A stretch of DNA of 64,000 nucleotides from contig NZ_CP107796.1 in NCBI RefSeq assembly GCF_036345995.1, positions 930,001 to 994,000 of the forward strand, given 5' to 3'. The stretch comes from Streptomyces sp. NBC_00557. Its GTDB lineage: Bacteria; Actinomycetota; Actinomycetes; Streptomycetales; Streptomycetaceae. Of this stretch, positions 25,539 through 33,788 are shown one piece after another. Below the pieces are notes generated by a model that saw only the letters and a program-made list of their open reading frames with translations, was not told the DNA's origin and made no database searches. Numbering within the stretch: position 1 is the stretch's first letter; each line of letters opens with the position of its first letter. Made by a program: the position numbers and the translations under genes.

Positions 25539-26867
25539 GTGACCGTCCCCCTGAATCTCCCCGCCCCACCCGCGAAAACCGGACATCCCGATTTCCTGGA
25601 CCGTATCGGCATTCCGAAGGCCCTTTCCTGGGGATTTCTCGGTGTGCTGGTCTTCATGATCGGTGACGGTGTCGAATCAGGATTCCTTTCCCCCTACCTG
25701 CTGCACGAGGGCCTCTCCAAGGAACGCGTGGCGCTGCTGTTCACCGTGTACGGCGTCACGGCGAGCGTCTCCGCCTGGTTCTCCGGGGCGCTCTCCGACC
25801 TGTGGGGCCCGCGCCGGGTGATGATGCTGGGCCTCGCCATCTGGGCCGCGCTGCAGGTGGCCTTTCTCGGCCTCGCCGTCCCCACGCACCACTACTGGCT
25901 GCTGCTGACCAGCTATGGTCTGCGCGGATTCGGTTATCCGCTCTTCGCCTACGGCTTCCTCGTCTGGGTGACGGCGGTGACGCCCAGGCACCGGCTCGGC
26001 TCCGCCGTGGGCTGGTTCTGGTTCGCCTTCACCGGTGGGCTGCCCACGCTCGGCTCACTGGTGGCCAGTTTCACGGTGCCGTGGCTGGGCACCTACCGCA
26101 CCCTGTGGTTCGCGCTGGCCCTGGTGGCGGCGGGTGGCCTGATCGCGCTGTTCCTCGTGCGCGAGCCGACGGGCAGGACACGGCTGGCGCCCATCGGTGA
26201 GCGGCCGGTCGCCACGCTGCTCGGCTCGCTCTCCATCGTCTGGCGCAACCCGCGCATCGGCGTCGGCGCGGTGGTACGCACCGTCAACACCGCGGCGCAG
26301 TTCGGTTTCCTGGTCTTCCTGCCCGTGTTCTTCACCGACACGCTGGGCTTCTCCCTGACCGAGTGGCTGCGGCTGCTGTCCGCGATGTTCGCCACCAACA
26401 TCTTCTTCAACCTGCTCTTCGGGCTCGTCGGCGACCGGCTCGGCTGGCAGCGCACCGTCGCCTGGTTCGGCGGGGTGGGCTGCGCGGTCACCACGCTCCT
26501 GCTCTACTACGGCACCACGGCCTCCGGCGACGACTTCCCGGCGGCCATGGTGCTGGTGAGCCTCTTCGGTGCGACGCTCGCCGGTTACGTGCCGCTGTCC
26601 GCGCTCATGCCGTCGCTGGCGCCGGAGCACAAGGGGCAGGCGATGTCGGCGCTCAACCTCGGCGCGGGCGCCAGCACGTTCGCCGGCCCGGCCGTGGTCG
26701 CCCTCTTCCTCGGGCCGCTCGGCGTCCAGGGCGTGATGTGGATCTTCGCCGGACTCTACCTGGCGAGCGCCGGCCTGACCCTGTTCCTGACTCTGCCGGA
26801 ACAGACCTCGACGGCCGGCGCCGCCGTGGCGGCGCCGGCGACGGCGGGCAGGGCCGAGGGGATGTAG
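25539..26867 (+). CDS. MFS transporter, RbtT/DalT/CsbX-like (polyol uptake)
   Basis: 442 residues with about 12 membrane helices. The GTG at 25539 follows AGAAGG. Motifs typical of the ribitol/arabinitol transporter group are MIGDGVESGFLSPYLLHEGL, ALSDLWGPRRVMMLGLAIWA and YGLRGFGYPLFAYGFLVWVT. It probably imports a polyol that the two FGGY kinases phosphorylate. The gap of ~240 bp after deoR leaves room for its own promoter. No polyol dehydrogenase is encoded nearby. Confidence 0.85.
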   Translation: MTVPLNLPAPPAKTGHPDFLDRIGIPKALSWGFLGVLVFMIGDGVESGFLSPYLLHEGLSKERVALLFTVYGVTASVSAWFSGALSDLWGPRRVMMLGLAIWAALQVAFLGLAVPTHHYWLLLTSYGLRGFGYPLFAYGFLVWVTAVTPRHRLGSAVGWFWFAFTGGLPTLGSLVASFTVPWLGTYRTLWFALALVAAGGLIALFLVREPTGRTRLAPIGERPVATLLGSLSIVWRNPRIGVGAVVRTVNTAAQFGFLVFLPVFFTDTLGFSLTEWLRLLSAMFATNIFFNLLFGLVGDRLGWQRTVAWFGGVGCAVTTLLLYYGTTASGDDFPAAMVLVSLFGATLAGYVPLSALMPSLAPEHKGQAMSALNLGAGASTFAGPAVVALFLGPLGVQGVMWIFAGLYLASAGLTLFLTLPEQTSTAGAAVAAPATAGRAEGM

Positions 26868-26898
26868 TCACCCCGGCCGCCGCATGCCGCCCGGGACG

Positions 26899-27253
26899 TC
26901 AGCGCCGGGCCGCCTCGCCCGCGTGGACGGCGCCCAGGGCACGCTCGACGGTCTGCTGGTGCTCGCCGAGCAGCCGGATGATCATCCAGGGGGCGAGGTA
27001 CTGGGAGACCAGGCAACCGCCGGCCATGGCGATGTTCCCCCTGCAGGCCGGCATGGCGTCCAGCAGCCCCAGCCGGGCGAGGACCAGAGCACGCCGGAGC
27101 ACTGGACTGCCGCGCGGGGTCGAGCCGCAGTCGGCCGGGCAGCCGGTCGTCGGCGACCACGTCCCGTGTCCGTACGCCGCCGCCGATCGGCACCGCGTCG
27201 GCCTCGGTCACGAACTTCATCGGGCGCGGCCGGGTCACCTCGACGCCGTTCAT
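26899..27253 (-). pseudogene. DJ-1/PfpI-family protein pseudogene
   Basis: On the minus strand one frame reads MNGVEVTRPRPMKFVTEADA, VPIGGGVRTRDVVADDRL. A second frame continues ALVLARLGLLDAMPAC, then after an apparent deletion GNIAMAGGCLVSQYLAPWMI, IRLLGEHQQTVERAL and a stop. This order matches DJ-1/PfpI proteins, but the N-terminal strand, the nucleophile elbow and about 40 central residues are missing, and at least one frameshift is present. The gene is dead. Confidence 0.6.
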
Positions 27254-27331
27254 CAACGACCGGCGCCGGGCCGACGGTCTCTCCCGCCGCGCCGCCCGAG
27301 GGCGGGAGCCGCTGTCGCGGATCGCGGGCCG

Positions 27332-27374
27332 AAAAGGCTCGCCGGCCCCGCGCGGTCACCGGGTCCGGCGAGCC
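27332..27374 (-). terminator. rho-independent terminator of the Dap/NRPS operon
   Basis: On the minus strand GGCTCGCCGG and CCGGCGAGCC form a perfect 10-bp stem followed by TTTT, 30 bp after the sbnA-like stop. A second overlapping hairpin (GGTCACCGGG / CCCGGTGACC, 27354-27391) precedes it. Confidence 0.75.
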
Positions 27375-27405
27375 TGCTCAGCCCGGTGACCGTGCGCAGG
27401 GTCCG

Positions 27406-28377
27406 TCAGCGGCCGGCCTCCAGGGAGTCCAGCGTCTGGTCGCCGTACAGGTCCTGCAGCCAGTTGGTCTGGTAGACGGTATCGAGGTAGCGCTCGCCGA
27501 GGTCCGGGGCGATGGCCACCGCGGTGACGGCTCTCCCCTCGTGCCGGGCGAGCCAGCCCGTCGCCGCGCTGACCACCGTTCCGGTGGAGCCGCCGAACAG
27601 GTAGCCGCGCCGGGCCAGGCGGTGGCACATGCGGATGGTGTCGGTCTCCTCCACCCGGATCACCTCGTCCACGAAGGACTCGTCGAGCAGCGGCGGGCGC
27701 ATGCTCATGCCGAGGCCCGGGATCATCCGGCGGCCCGGCTCGCCGCCGAAGGCCACCGACCCCGCGCTGTCCACGGCGACGATCCGCACCGGCCGGTGCC
27801 ACTGCCGGAAGTAGCGTGCGCAGCCCATCAGGGTCCCGGTGGTGCCCGCGCCGACGAAGAGGACGTCCAGTTCCGGGAACTGGCGCGCGATCTCCGGGCC
27901 CGTGGTGCGGTAGTGCGCCCTCCAGTTGCCCTCGTTGGTGTACTGGCTGAGCCAGACGTACCGGTCGTCGGAGGCGCACAGGGCGCGGACGTACTCGATG
28001 CGGGCGCCGAGGAAGCCCCCGTTGGAGTCCTGGTCCGCGACGATGTGCACCTCGTTGCCGAGCGCCTCGATCAGCAGGCGGGTGGACAGGTTGCAGCGGG
28101 AGTCCGTCACGCACAGGAACCGGTAGCCCTTGCTCGCGGCGATCATGCCGAGCGCGACGCCGAGGTTCCCGGAGGACGACTCCACGAGGACGGAATCCGG
28201 TGCCAGGACTCCGTCCCGTTCGGCGCTCTCCACCATCTCCCTGGCGGCCTTCAGCTTGATGGAGCCCGCGAAGTTGAAGGCCTCGCACTTCAGATAGAGC
28301 GGGTATCCGCAGACGGACTCCAGATCGACGAAGAGATCGCCCTGGTTGAAGTCGTACGGAGCCGAGACGACAGGCAC
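27406..28377 (-). CDS. sbnA: N-(2-amino-2-carboxyethyl)-L-glutamate synthase, SbnA homologue
   Basis: 323 residues, PLP-dependent fold-type II enzyme. In staphyloferrin B biosynthesis SbnA joins O-phospho-L-serine and L-glutamate to give ACEGA, the precursor of L-2,3-diaminopropionate. The PLP lysine is in FNFAGSIKLKAAREM (serine/cysteine synthase pattern), the substrate loop is ESSSGNLGVALG, and the phosphate-binding loop is GAGTTGTLMG. The SIKLKA sequence and the downstream partner identify the SbnA/DdaA branch rather than cysteine synthase. It is the last gene of a five-gene operon, 36 bp after the sbnB-like gene. Confidence 0.85.
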   Translation of the reverse strand: MPVVSAPYDFNQGDLFVDLESVCGYPLYLKCEAFNFAGSIKLKAAREMVESAERDGVLAPDSVLVESSSGNLGVALGMIAASKGYRFLCVTDSRCNLSTRLLIEALGNEVHIVADQDSNGGFLGARIEYVRALCASDDRYVWLSQYTNEGNWRAHYRTTGPEIARQFPELDVLFVGAGTTGTLMGCARYFRQWHRPVRIVAVDSAGSVAFGGEPGRRMIPGLGMSMRPPLLDESFVDEVIRVEETDTIRMCHRLARRGYLFGGSTGTVVSAATGWLARHEGRAVTAVAIAPDLGERYLDTVYQTNWLQDLYGDQTLDSLEAGR

Positions 28378-28413
28378 GGCGGACCTCCTGGTGCCCGGCC
28401 GAGGACGACTGCC

Positions 28414-29481
28414 TCAGCCGTAACGGCGAAGTTCGTGGAAGAAGTCATCGATGACACGCAGGCCGCCCGTCCGGGACACCTCGTCGTAGACGTAACGGCC
28501 GACGGCCAGGTCGAGGACGCCTAGCCCGAACGGCGAGAAGACCACCGGCCGGTCGGCCGGGGGTGCGACGCGTCCGGCCATGACGTCGCTGAGCGTTCCG
28601 GTCAGGAAGTCGCGGTTGCCGGTGAGCTGTTCGGCCAGGTGGGGTGAGGTGTCGGCCTTCAGGCAGTGCTCGACGTCGTCGACGAAGTTGGCCGAGCCGA
28701 GCAGGATCTCGGGGGCGAGGTCGCGCAGCGACACGTGCAGGACGAGCGGGTTGTGGCCGAACCAGGCCGGGTCGGTGACGTGCGGCCGGGCGGCGACGGT
28801 GGCGAAGACGACGAGGTCACTGGAGCGGACCAGGTCCTCGGCGCTGTCGTGGACGGTGACCGGTGCGGTGGTGCCGGCCTGGCTCAGGTAGCCGCGGAAG
28901 CCGGCGGCGCTGTCGGCGGACACGTCGTGCACGCCGACCGCCTCGAAGGTCCAGCCGGTGCCGGTGAGGAAGGTGTGGATGTAGCGGGCGATCAGGCCCG
29001 TGCCGAAGAATCCGACGAGGGTGGGGCGGGGCCTGCCGCGGCTGAGCCGGTCGGCGGCGAGCGCCGCGGACGCGGCGGTCCTGGTGGCGCTGATGATCGA
29101 GCTCTCCAGGCAGGCGAACGGGTAGCCGGTGTCGTGGTCGTTGAGGATGAGCACCGCGGAGGCGCGTGGCAGCCCGGCGCTCACGTTCTGCGGGAAACTG
29201 GAGATCCACTTCAGGCCGTCCACGCGGTCCGGTCCGCCGAGGGAGGCCGGCAGGGCGATGATCCGGGCCGTAGGGCGGTCGGGGAAGCGCAGGAAGTACG
29301 ACGGCGGGTTGACCGTGTCTCCGGCGTCGTGCAGCCGGTAGGCGGCCTCGACCAGTTCCACGATCTGCTGCTCGCGTCCGCTCAGGGCGCGCTGCACCTG
29401 CTCGCCCCCGATCACCGCGAACGTCGGCACGGGCGCGGGTCCGGACGGGGCCGGGGTGGCGGCCGGCAGTACGTCGGTCAT
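28414..29481 (-). CDS. sbnB: N-(2-amino-2-carboxyethyl)-L-glutamate dehydrogenase, SbnB homologue
   Basis: 355 residues, ornithine cyclodeaminase/mu-crystallin fold. SbnB oxidises ACEGA with NAD+ to give L-2,3-diaminopropionate and 2-oxoglutarate. Visible features are RIIALPASLGGPDRVDGLKW (substrate lobe), LVGFFGTGLIARYIHTFL (dinucleotide loop), SDLVVFATVAARPHV and the ending GLGVLDLAVGRYVYDEV. The 2-oxoglutarate released could feed the neighbouring dioxygenase. It overlaps the dioxygenase gene by ATGA, so the two are coupled. Confidence 0.88.
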   Translation of the reverse strand: MTDVLPAATPAPSGPAPVPTFAVIGGEQVQRALSGREQQIVELVEAAYRLHDAGDTVNPPSYFLRFPDRPTARIIALPASLGGPDRVDGLKWISSFPQNVSAGLPRASAVLILNDHDTGYPFACLESSIISATRTAASAALAADRLSRGRPRPTLVGFFGTGLIARYIHTFLTGTGWTFEAVGVHDVSADSAAGFRGYLSQAGTTAPVTVHDSAEDLVRSSDLVVFATVAARPHVTDPAWFGHNPLVLHVSLRDLAPEILLGSANFVDDVEHCLKADTSPHLAEQLTGNRDFLTGTLSDVMAGRVAPPADRPVVFSPFGLGVLDLAVGRYVYDEVSRTGGLRVIDDFFHELRRYG

Positions 29482-30482
29482 CGCTCGCTCGCCTCCGGGT
29501 TCGCCGTGTGGCCGGCCGGGTGCACGGGCTCGGCCATGCCCACCAGGACCTGTCGCTCCCCGGTGAAGGCCTCCCGGCTGTGGGCGGTGCGGATGTTGTC
29601 CACGAGCAGCAGGTCGCCGGCCTGCCAGGGCTCGCGCCGGGTGTGCGCCTCGTAGGTGGAGTTGATCAGCTGGACGACGTCCTCGCCGATCGGACTGCCG
29701 TCGCCGTAGCGGGTGTTGAAGGGGAGTCCGTCCTCGCCGTAGACGTCCACCAGGTACTCGCGCACCTCGGGGGCGAGGGTCCACTCGTTGAGGAAGGCGA
29801 TCTGGTTGAACCAGCAGCGCCGGCCCGTGTGCGGGTGCCGGACGACGGCGCTGCGGCGCTGCTCGGTGCGCAGGGTGCCGTCGGGCTGCCAGACGGCGTC
29901 GATGGCGTGGGCCCGGCAGTAGCGCTCGATCTCGGAGCGGTCGGCGGTGCCGAACGACTCCGTGAGGCTCGCCCCGATCTCGTCGTTGTAGGTGCGGGTC
30001 AGGATCCAGCCCTCGCGCTCGAACCGTTCGGTGAGCGCGGCGGGCAGCGCCCGCAGGACTTCCTCGGCGTCGGCCACCGCCGTCGCCCCGCCCTGCGCGG
30101 GCGCGGTGAGGCAGGCGAACAGCATCAGGCCGGGCACGTCGAGCAGGTAGCTCAGTTCGTGGTGCATGCACATCGGCTGGTTGGCGGGCCAGGTGGTGGA
30201 GGCGTAGACGCCGGGCAGGTGGACCTGGCGGGGAGCGAAGGCCTCCCGTTCCGTCATCAGACCGCCGGACAGCCGCGCGAAGACGGCTCCGACCTGGTCG
30301 GCGTCCCGCAGCCCGAGGCCGCGGACCACCACCGCCCCGTGCTCGGCGACCTGTGCGCGCAGCGCCTCACGGTACTCCGCCGCCCAGCTCAGGGCGTCGT
30401 CGAGGGGGTCGACGTGCAGCAGCGCCGGGCTGTCCGGTCGCAGCTGCACATCGAGCGCGGCTGCCGGCGAGGAGAACGGCAT
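29478..30482 (-). CDS. TauD/TfdA (SyrP-like) Fe(II)/2-oxoglutarate dioxygenase
   Basis: 334 residues. The iron ligands are visible as the HxE pair in MCMHHELSYLLDVPG and a distal His in VDNIRTAHSREAFTG; the 2-oxoglutarate Arg should follow it. The LFACLTAPAQGGATAVADAE segment matches SyrP/clavaminate-synthase-like enzymes that hydroxylate or epoxidise residues, often while bound to a carrier protein. GAAAGGA precedes the ATG at 30482. Placed between the NRPS and the Dap genes, it probably modifies Dap or the loaded peptide. DdaC of the dapdiamide pathway is a functional parallel. Confidence 0.82.
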   Translation of the reverse strand: MPFSSPAAALDVQLRPDSPALLHVDPLDDALSWAAEYREALRAQVAEHGAVVVRGLGLRDADQVGAVFARLSGGLMTEREAFAPRQVHLPGVYASTTWPANQPMCMHHELSYLLDVPGLMLFACLTAPAQGGATAVADAEEVLRALPAALTERFEREGWILTRTYNDEIGASLTESFGTADRSEIERYCRAHAIDAVWQPDGTLRTEQRRSAVVRHPHTGRRCWFNQIAFLNEWTLAPEVREYLVDVYGEDGLPFNTRYGDGSPIGEDVVQLINSTYEAHTRREPWQAGDLLLVDNIRTAHSREAFTGERQVLVGMAEPVHPAGHTANPEASER

Positions 30483-30523
30483 CTGGGATTCCTTTCGGTG
30501 GACCGCCCGGGGATGCGACGGGC

Positions 30524-33500
30524 TCAGGAGGAGGCGAGGGGTACGGCGTTCTTCAGCACGGCCTGGGCGGCGTCGGCCGGGCGGGTGCGCAGGAAGTAGT
30601 GGCCGCCGTCGGCGAGTTCGTGCAGTTCGACGTGTTCGGCCAGCAGCAGCCAGTCCCGGTGCCGGTCGGCGTGGCCGGCGGTGTGCGGGTCGTCGGCGGC
30701 GACGACCACGGTGACCGGTGCGGACAGTCGTTCCGGCGGCGGCGACTGGAGGGCCTGCTGGAAATAGCGGTGTGCGCACAGGCTGTCGTGCCGGTAGGCC
30801 GCGCCGATGTGTGCGGCGTGCCGCTCGTTCAGCTCGGCGAGTTCGGCGTAGCCGGCGTCCCGGGTCAGCCGCCGCGCGATCTCGGCGTCGTCGAGGTGCG
30901 TCAGTTCCTCGGCGGCGGCGTGCCGGCCGTCGGCCGTGCCGAGCAGGTGCGCCGCGAGGAACAGGCGTGTCACGCGCACGCCTCGCCGGCCGAGTCTCCG
31001 GGCCGTCTCCACCGCCGGTGCGGCGCCCGAGGAATGGCCCCACAGCATGACCCGGTCCAGGCCACGGGCGGTGATCTCGGCGGCGACCCGCTCGGCCACC
31101 TCCTCGAGCGGCGCGAACGGCTCGGGGTGCTCGGCCAGGTGGTGGCCTGGGAGGTCGACGGCGAGGACCGCCACGCCGGCGGCGGCCAGCGCGCTCGCCA
31201 TCGGCTGGTAGTTGACCGCGTTGCCGCCCGCGTAGGGGAAGCACACCAGCACGGACTGCGGGGCGCCGCTCGCGCCGGACAGGGGCACCAGCAGGTCCGG
31301 GCGTCGCCGGGCCGTGCCGTCGATGAGGGCGGCCAGGTCGGCGAGGACCGGATGCCGGGTGATGTCCTTCAGGGACACCGCGCGGTCGAGGGCGAGGGTG
31401 AGCCTGACCGCGGTCAGGGAGGTGCCGCCGCAGTCGAAGAAGTGGGCCGTGCGGCCGATCTGCCGCGCGGGCACTCCCAGCAGTTCGGCCCAGGCCGCGG
31501 CCAGCCGCCGCTCGGTCGGGGTGAGCGGGCCGGTGCCGTCCTCCGCCTCCGCGTCCGGTGCGGCCGCTTCGGCCCGTGCGGTCAGGGCCTTGCGGTCGGT
31601 TTTGCCGTTGGCGGTCAGCGGAAGGCTCTCCTGCCAGTGGAAGGCCGACGGGACCATGTAGTCGGGCAGTGTCGTGGCGAGCGCCTCCCGCAGGGTCTCG
31701 GGCGGCTGCCGTCGCCCGGTGTAGAAGGCGATCAGCTGCTTGCCGCCGCCGGACCGCTCGGCGACGACCACCGCGCCGTCGCGGACGCCGTCCACGCGCA
31801 GCAGCGCGTTCTCGATCTCGCCGATCTCGATCCGGAATCCGCGGATCTTGACCTGGCTGTCCCGGCGGCCCAGGAACTCCAGCTTGCCGCCGGGGTGCCA
31901 GCGTCCCCAGTCCCCGCCCAGGTAGAGCCGTTCACCCGGCCGGTACGGGTCCCTGCGGTAGGCCTCGCGGGTGCGCTCGGGGTCGTTGACGTATCCCCGG
32001 CCGACGCAGACTCCGGAGAACGCGATCAGTCCGGGGGCGCCGAGCGGCACCAGGGCCAGGTGCTCGTCCACGACGTAGACGCGGACGTTGTTGACGGGCC
32101 GTCCGAGCAGCACCCGCTCGGGCACCTCGGTGAGGAGTTCGTGGTTGGTGTCGTCCGACGTCTCGGTCAGCCCGTAGGCGTTCAGCAGCCCGGTTCCCGG
32201 CCGGACGGCGAACCAGCGCTGGACCAGCTCCCGTTTGAGCGCCTCGCCGGTCACCGACACGCACCGCAGGTCCGGCAGGGTGCGCGGGTGCCGCTCCAGA
32301 TACGAGACGACGACCTCCAGGTAGGAGGGCACGAGCTGCGCCACGGTGACCCGGCCGCGCTCCAGTGTGTCGACGAAGCGCTCCACGTCCGTGATGGCGT
32401 CCTGCTCGACCAGCAGGGTCCTCCCGCCGGCCAGCAGCGGGGCCAGGAGCTGCCACAGGGAGATGTCGAAGCACTGCGGGGCCGTCTGCGCCACCACGCA
32501 TCCCTCGCCGAGCGCCAGGTCGTCGATCTTGGCGTGGAGATGGTTGAGCATGCCCGCGTGCTCGCACATCGCTCCCTTGGGCTCGCCGGTGGAGCCGGAC
32601 GTGAAGTAGATGTAGGCGAGGTCGCCGGAGTCCACCCGGACGCCGAGGTCGTGGTCGGCGTGCCCCTCGGCGCAGGCGGTGTCGACGCGCAGTGTCCCGA
32701 CGTCCGGGAGCGTGGCCAGCGCCTGGTCGAGGGTGCCGGTGCTGCCGGGCTCGGTCAGGACCAGCCGGCAGCCCGCCCGGGACAGCGTCGCCGCGATGCG
32801 CCCGGCGGGGAAGTGCGGCTCGATCGGCAGGTACGTGCCGCCCGCCTTGAACACGGCCAGCACCGCGGCGAGCCAGTCGAGGTCGCGTTCGGTGACGACG
32901 GCGACGACATCCTCCCGGCCCAGGCCCCGCGCCAGCAGCGCTCGGGCCAGCCTGTTCGCGCGCCGGTTCAGCTCGTCGTACGTCCATTCCCGCTCGCCGT
33001 GCACGGCCGCCACGGCCTGCGGGTGCGCCCGGACGCGCTGCTCGAACAGTTCGTGCACCCGGGCGTCGGGCAGCGGCCGGCGGGGCCCGGCCAGGCCTTC
33101 CAGCTGTTCCCGCACCTCCTCGGCCGACAGCAGGCTCTGCCGGGTGTGGTCGGCGGCCGGATCGGCCGTCATCAGTCCGAGCGCCGTGAGGTGGTAGCCG
33201 CCGATACGCGCGGCGGCCGTGGCATCGAGCACGTCGGCGCGGTGGCGCAGGCGCAGCGTCAGCCGTCCGCCCCGGTCGGACCAGCGCACCTGGAGGGCGC
33301 CGTCGTCGGCGTGGCTCTCGTCGGCTCCGAGGGGACCGAACACGACCTCGTACGGCGGCCGGGTCGCGTCCAGTTCGCGCCGCAGCTTCTCCACCGGGAA
33401 CTCCCGGTGCGCCAGTACCTCCGCCTCGGCGTGCGCGGCGGCGGCCAGCAGGGCGTGCCAGGATCCCGGCGGTACGGTCACCCGGCACGGCAGCGGCTCG

Positions 33501-33775
33501 CCGCGCACGCCGGTGGTGTAGCCGGTGACCACGTCCGGCTCACCGGACAGCACGGCCAGCACCTTCAGGTGTGCGGCCAGCATCAGCACGCTGACCGGCG
33601 TTCCCCGGCGCCGGACCAGTTCCCGCACCGCCTGCGTCACCTCGGCCGGCACGGGCATCTCGTGCTCGGCGGCTCCCGCGGCCGGCTCCCGGGCCCAGCG
33701 GGGCACCGTGGTGACACCGCCGGCGGTCAGTACCCGGCTCCAGAACTCCCGGTCCGCTTCCACGCACGTCTCCAT
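30524..33775 (-). CDS. nonribosomal peptide synthetase: half C domain-A-T-TE
   Basis: 1,083 residues. Residues ~1-215 correspond to the C-terminal lobe of a condensation domain only; the N-lobe with HHxxxDG is absent. The adenylation domain (~225-715) has YFTSGSTGEPKGA, NAYGLTETSDD, GDWGRWHPGGKLEFLGRRD and LPLTANGKTDRKAL. Aligned by eye to GrsA, the pocket reads about D-I-W-Q-S-T-A-D-D-K; the two acidic residues at 330/331 would suit a basic side chain such as Dap. The carrier Ser is near 786 (FFDCGGTSL). A thioesterase follows, with GHSSG (Ser near 915) and GGHYFLR. It lies 13 bp after the membrane synthetase gene. Confidence 0.85.
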   Translation of the reverse strand: METCVEADREFWSRVLTAGGVTTVPRWAREPAAGAAEHEMPVPAEVTQAVRELVRRRGTPVSVLMLAAHLKVLAVLSGEPDVVTGYTTGVRGEPLPCRVTVPPGSWHALLAAAAHAEAEVLAHREFPVEKLRRELDATRPPYEVVFGPLGADESHADDGALQVRWSDRGGRLTLRLRHRADVLDATAAARIGGYHLTALGLMTADPAADHTRQSLLSAEEVREQLEGLAGPRRPLPDARVHELFEQRVRAHPQAVAAVHGEREWTYDELNRRANRLARALLARGLGREDVVAVVTERDLDWLAAVLAVFKAGGTYLPIEPHFPAGRIAATLSRAGCRLVLTEPGSTGTLDQALATLPDVGTLRVDTACAEGHADHDLGVRVDSGDLAYIYFTSGSTGEPKGAMCEHAGMLNHLHAKIDDLALGEGCVVAQTAPQCFDISLWQLLAPLLAGGRTLLVEQDAITDVERFVDTLERGRVTVAQLVPSYLEVVVSYLERHPRTLPDLRCVSVTGEALKRELVQRWFAVRPGTGLLNAYGLTETSDDTNHELLTEVPERVLLGRPVNNVRVYVVDEHLALVPLGAPGLIAFSGVCVGRGYVNDPERTREAYRRDPYRPGERLYLGGDWGRWHPGGKLEFLGRRDSQVKIRGFRIEIGEIENALLRVDGVRDGAVVVAERSGGGKQLIAFYTGRRQPPETLREALATTLPDYMVPSAFHWQESLPLTANGKTDRKALTARAEAAAPDAEAEDGTGPLTPTERRLAAAWAELLGVPARQIGRTAHFFDCGGTSLTAVRLTLALDRAVSLKDITRHPVLADLAALIDGTARRRPDLLVPLSGASGAPQSVLVCFPYAGGNAVNYQPMASALAAAGVAVLAVDLPGHHLAEHPEPFAPLEEVAERVAAEITARGLDRVMLWGHSSGAAPAVETARRLGRRGVRVTRLFLAAHLLGTADGRHAAAEELTHLDDAEIARRLTRDAGYAELAELNERHAAHIGAAYRHDSLCAHRYFQQALQSPPPERLSAPVTVVVAADDPHTAGHADRHRDWLLLAEHVELHELADGGHYFLRTRPADAAQAVLKNAVPLASS

Positions 33776-33788
33776 CGAATGGCCTTCC

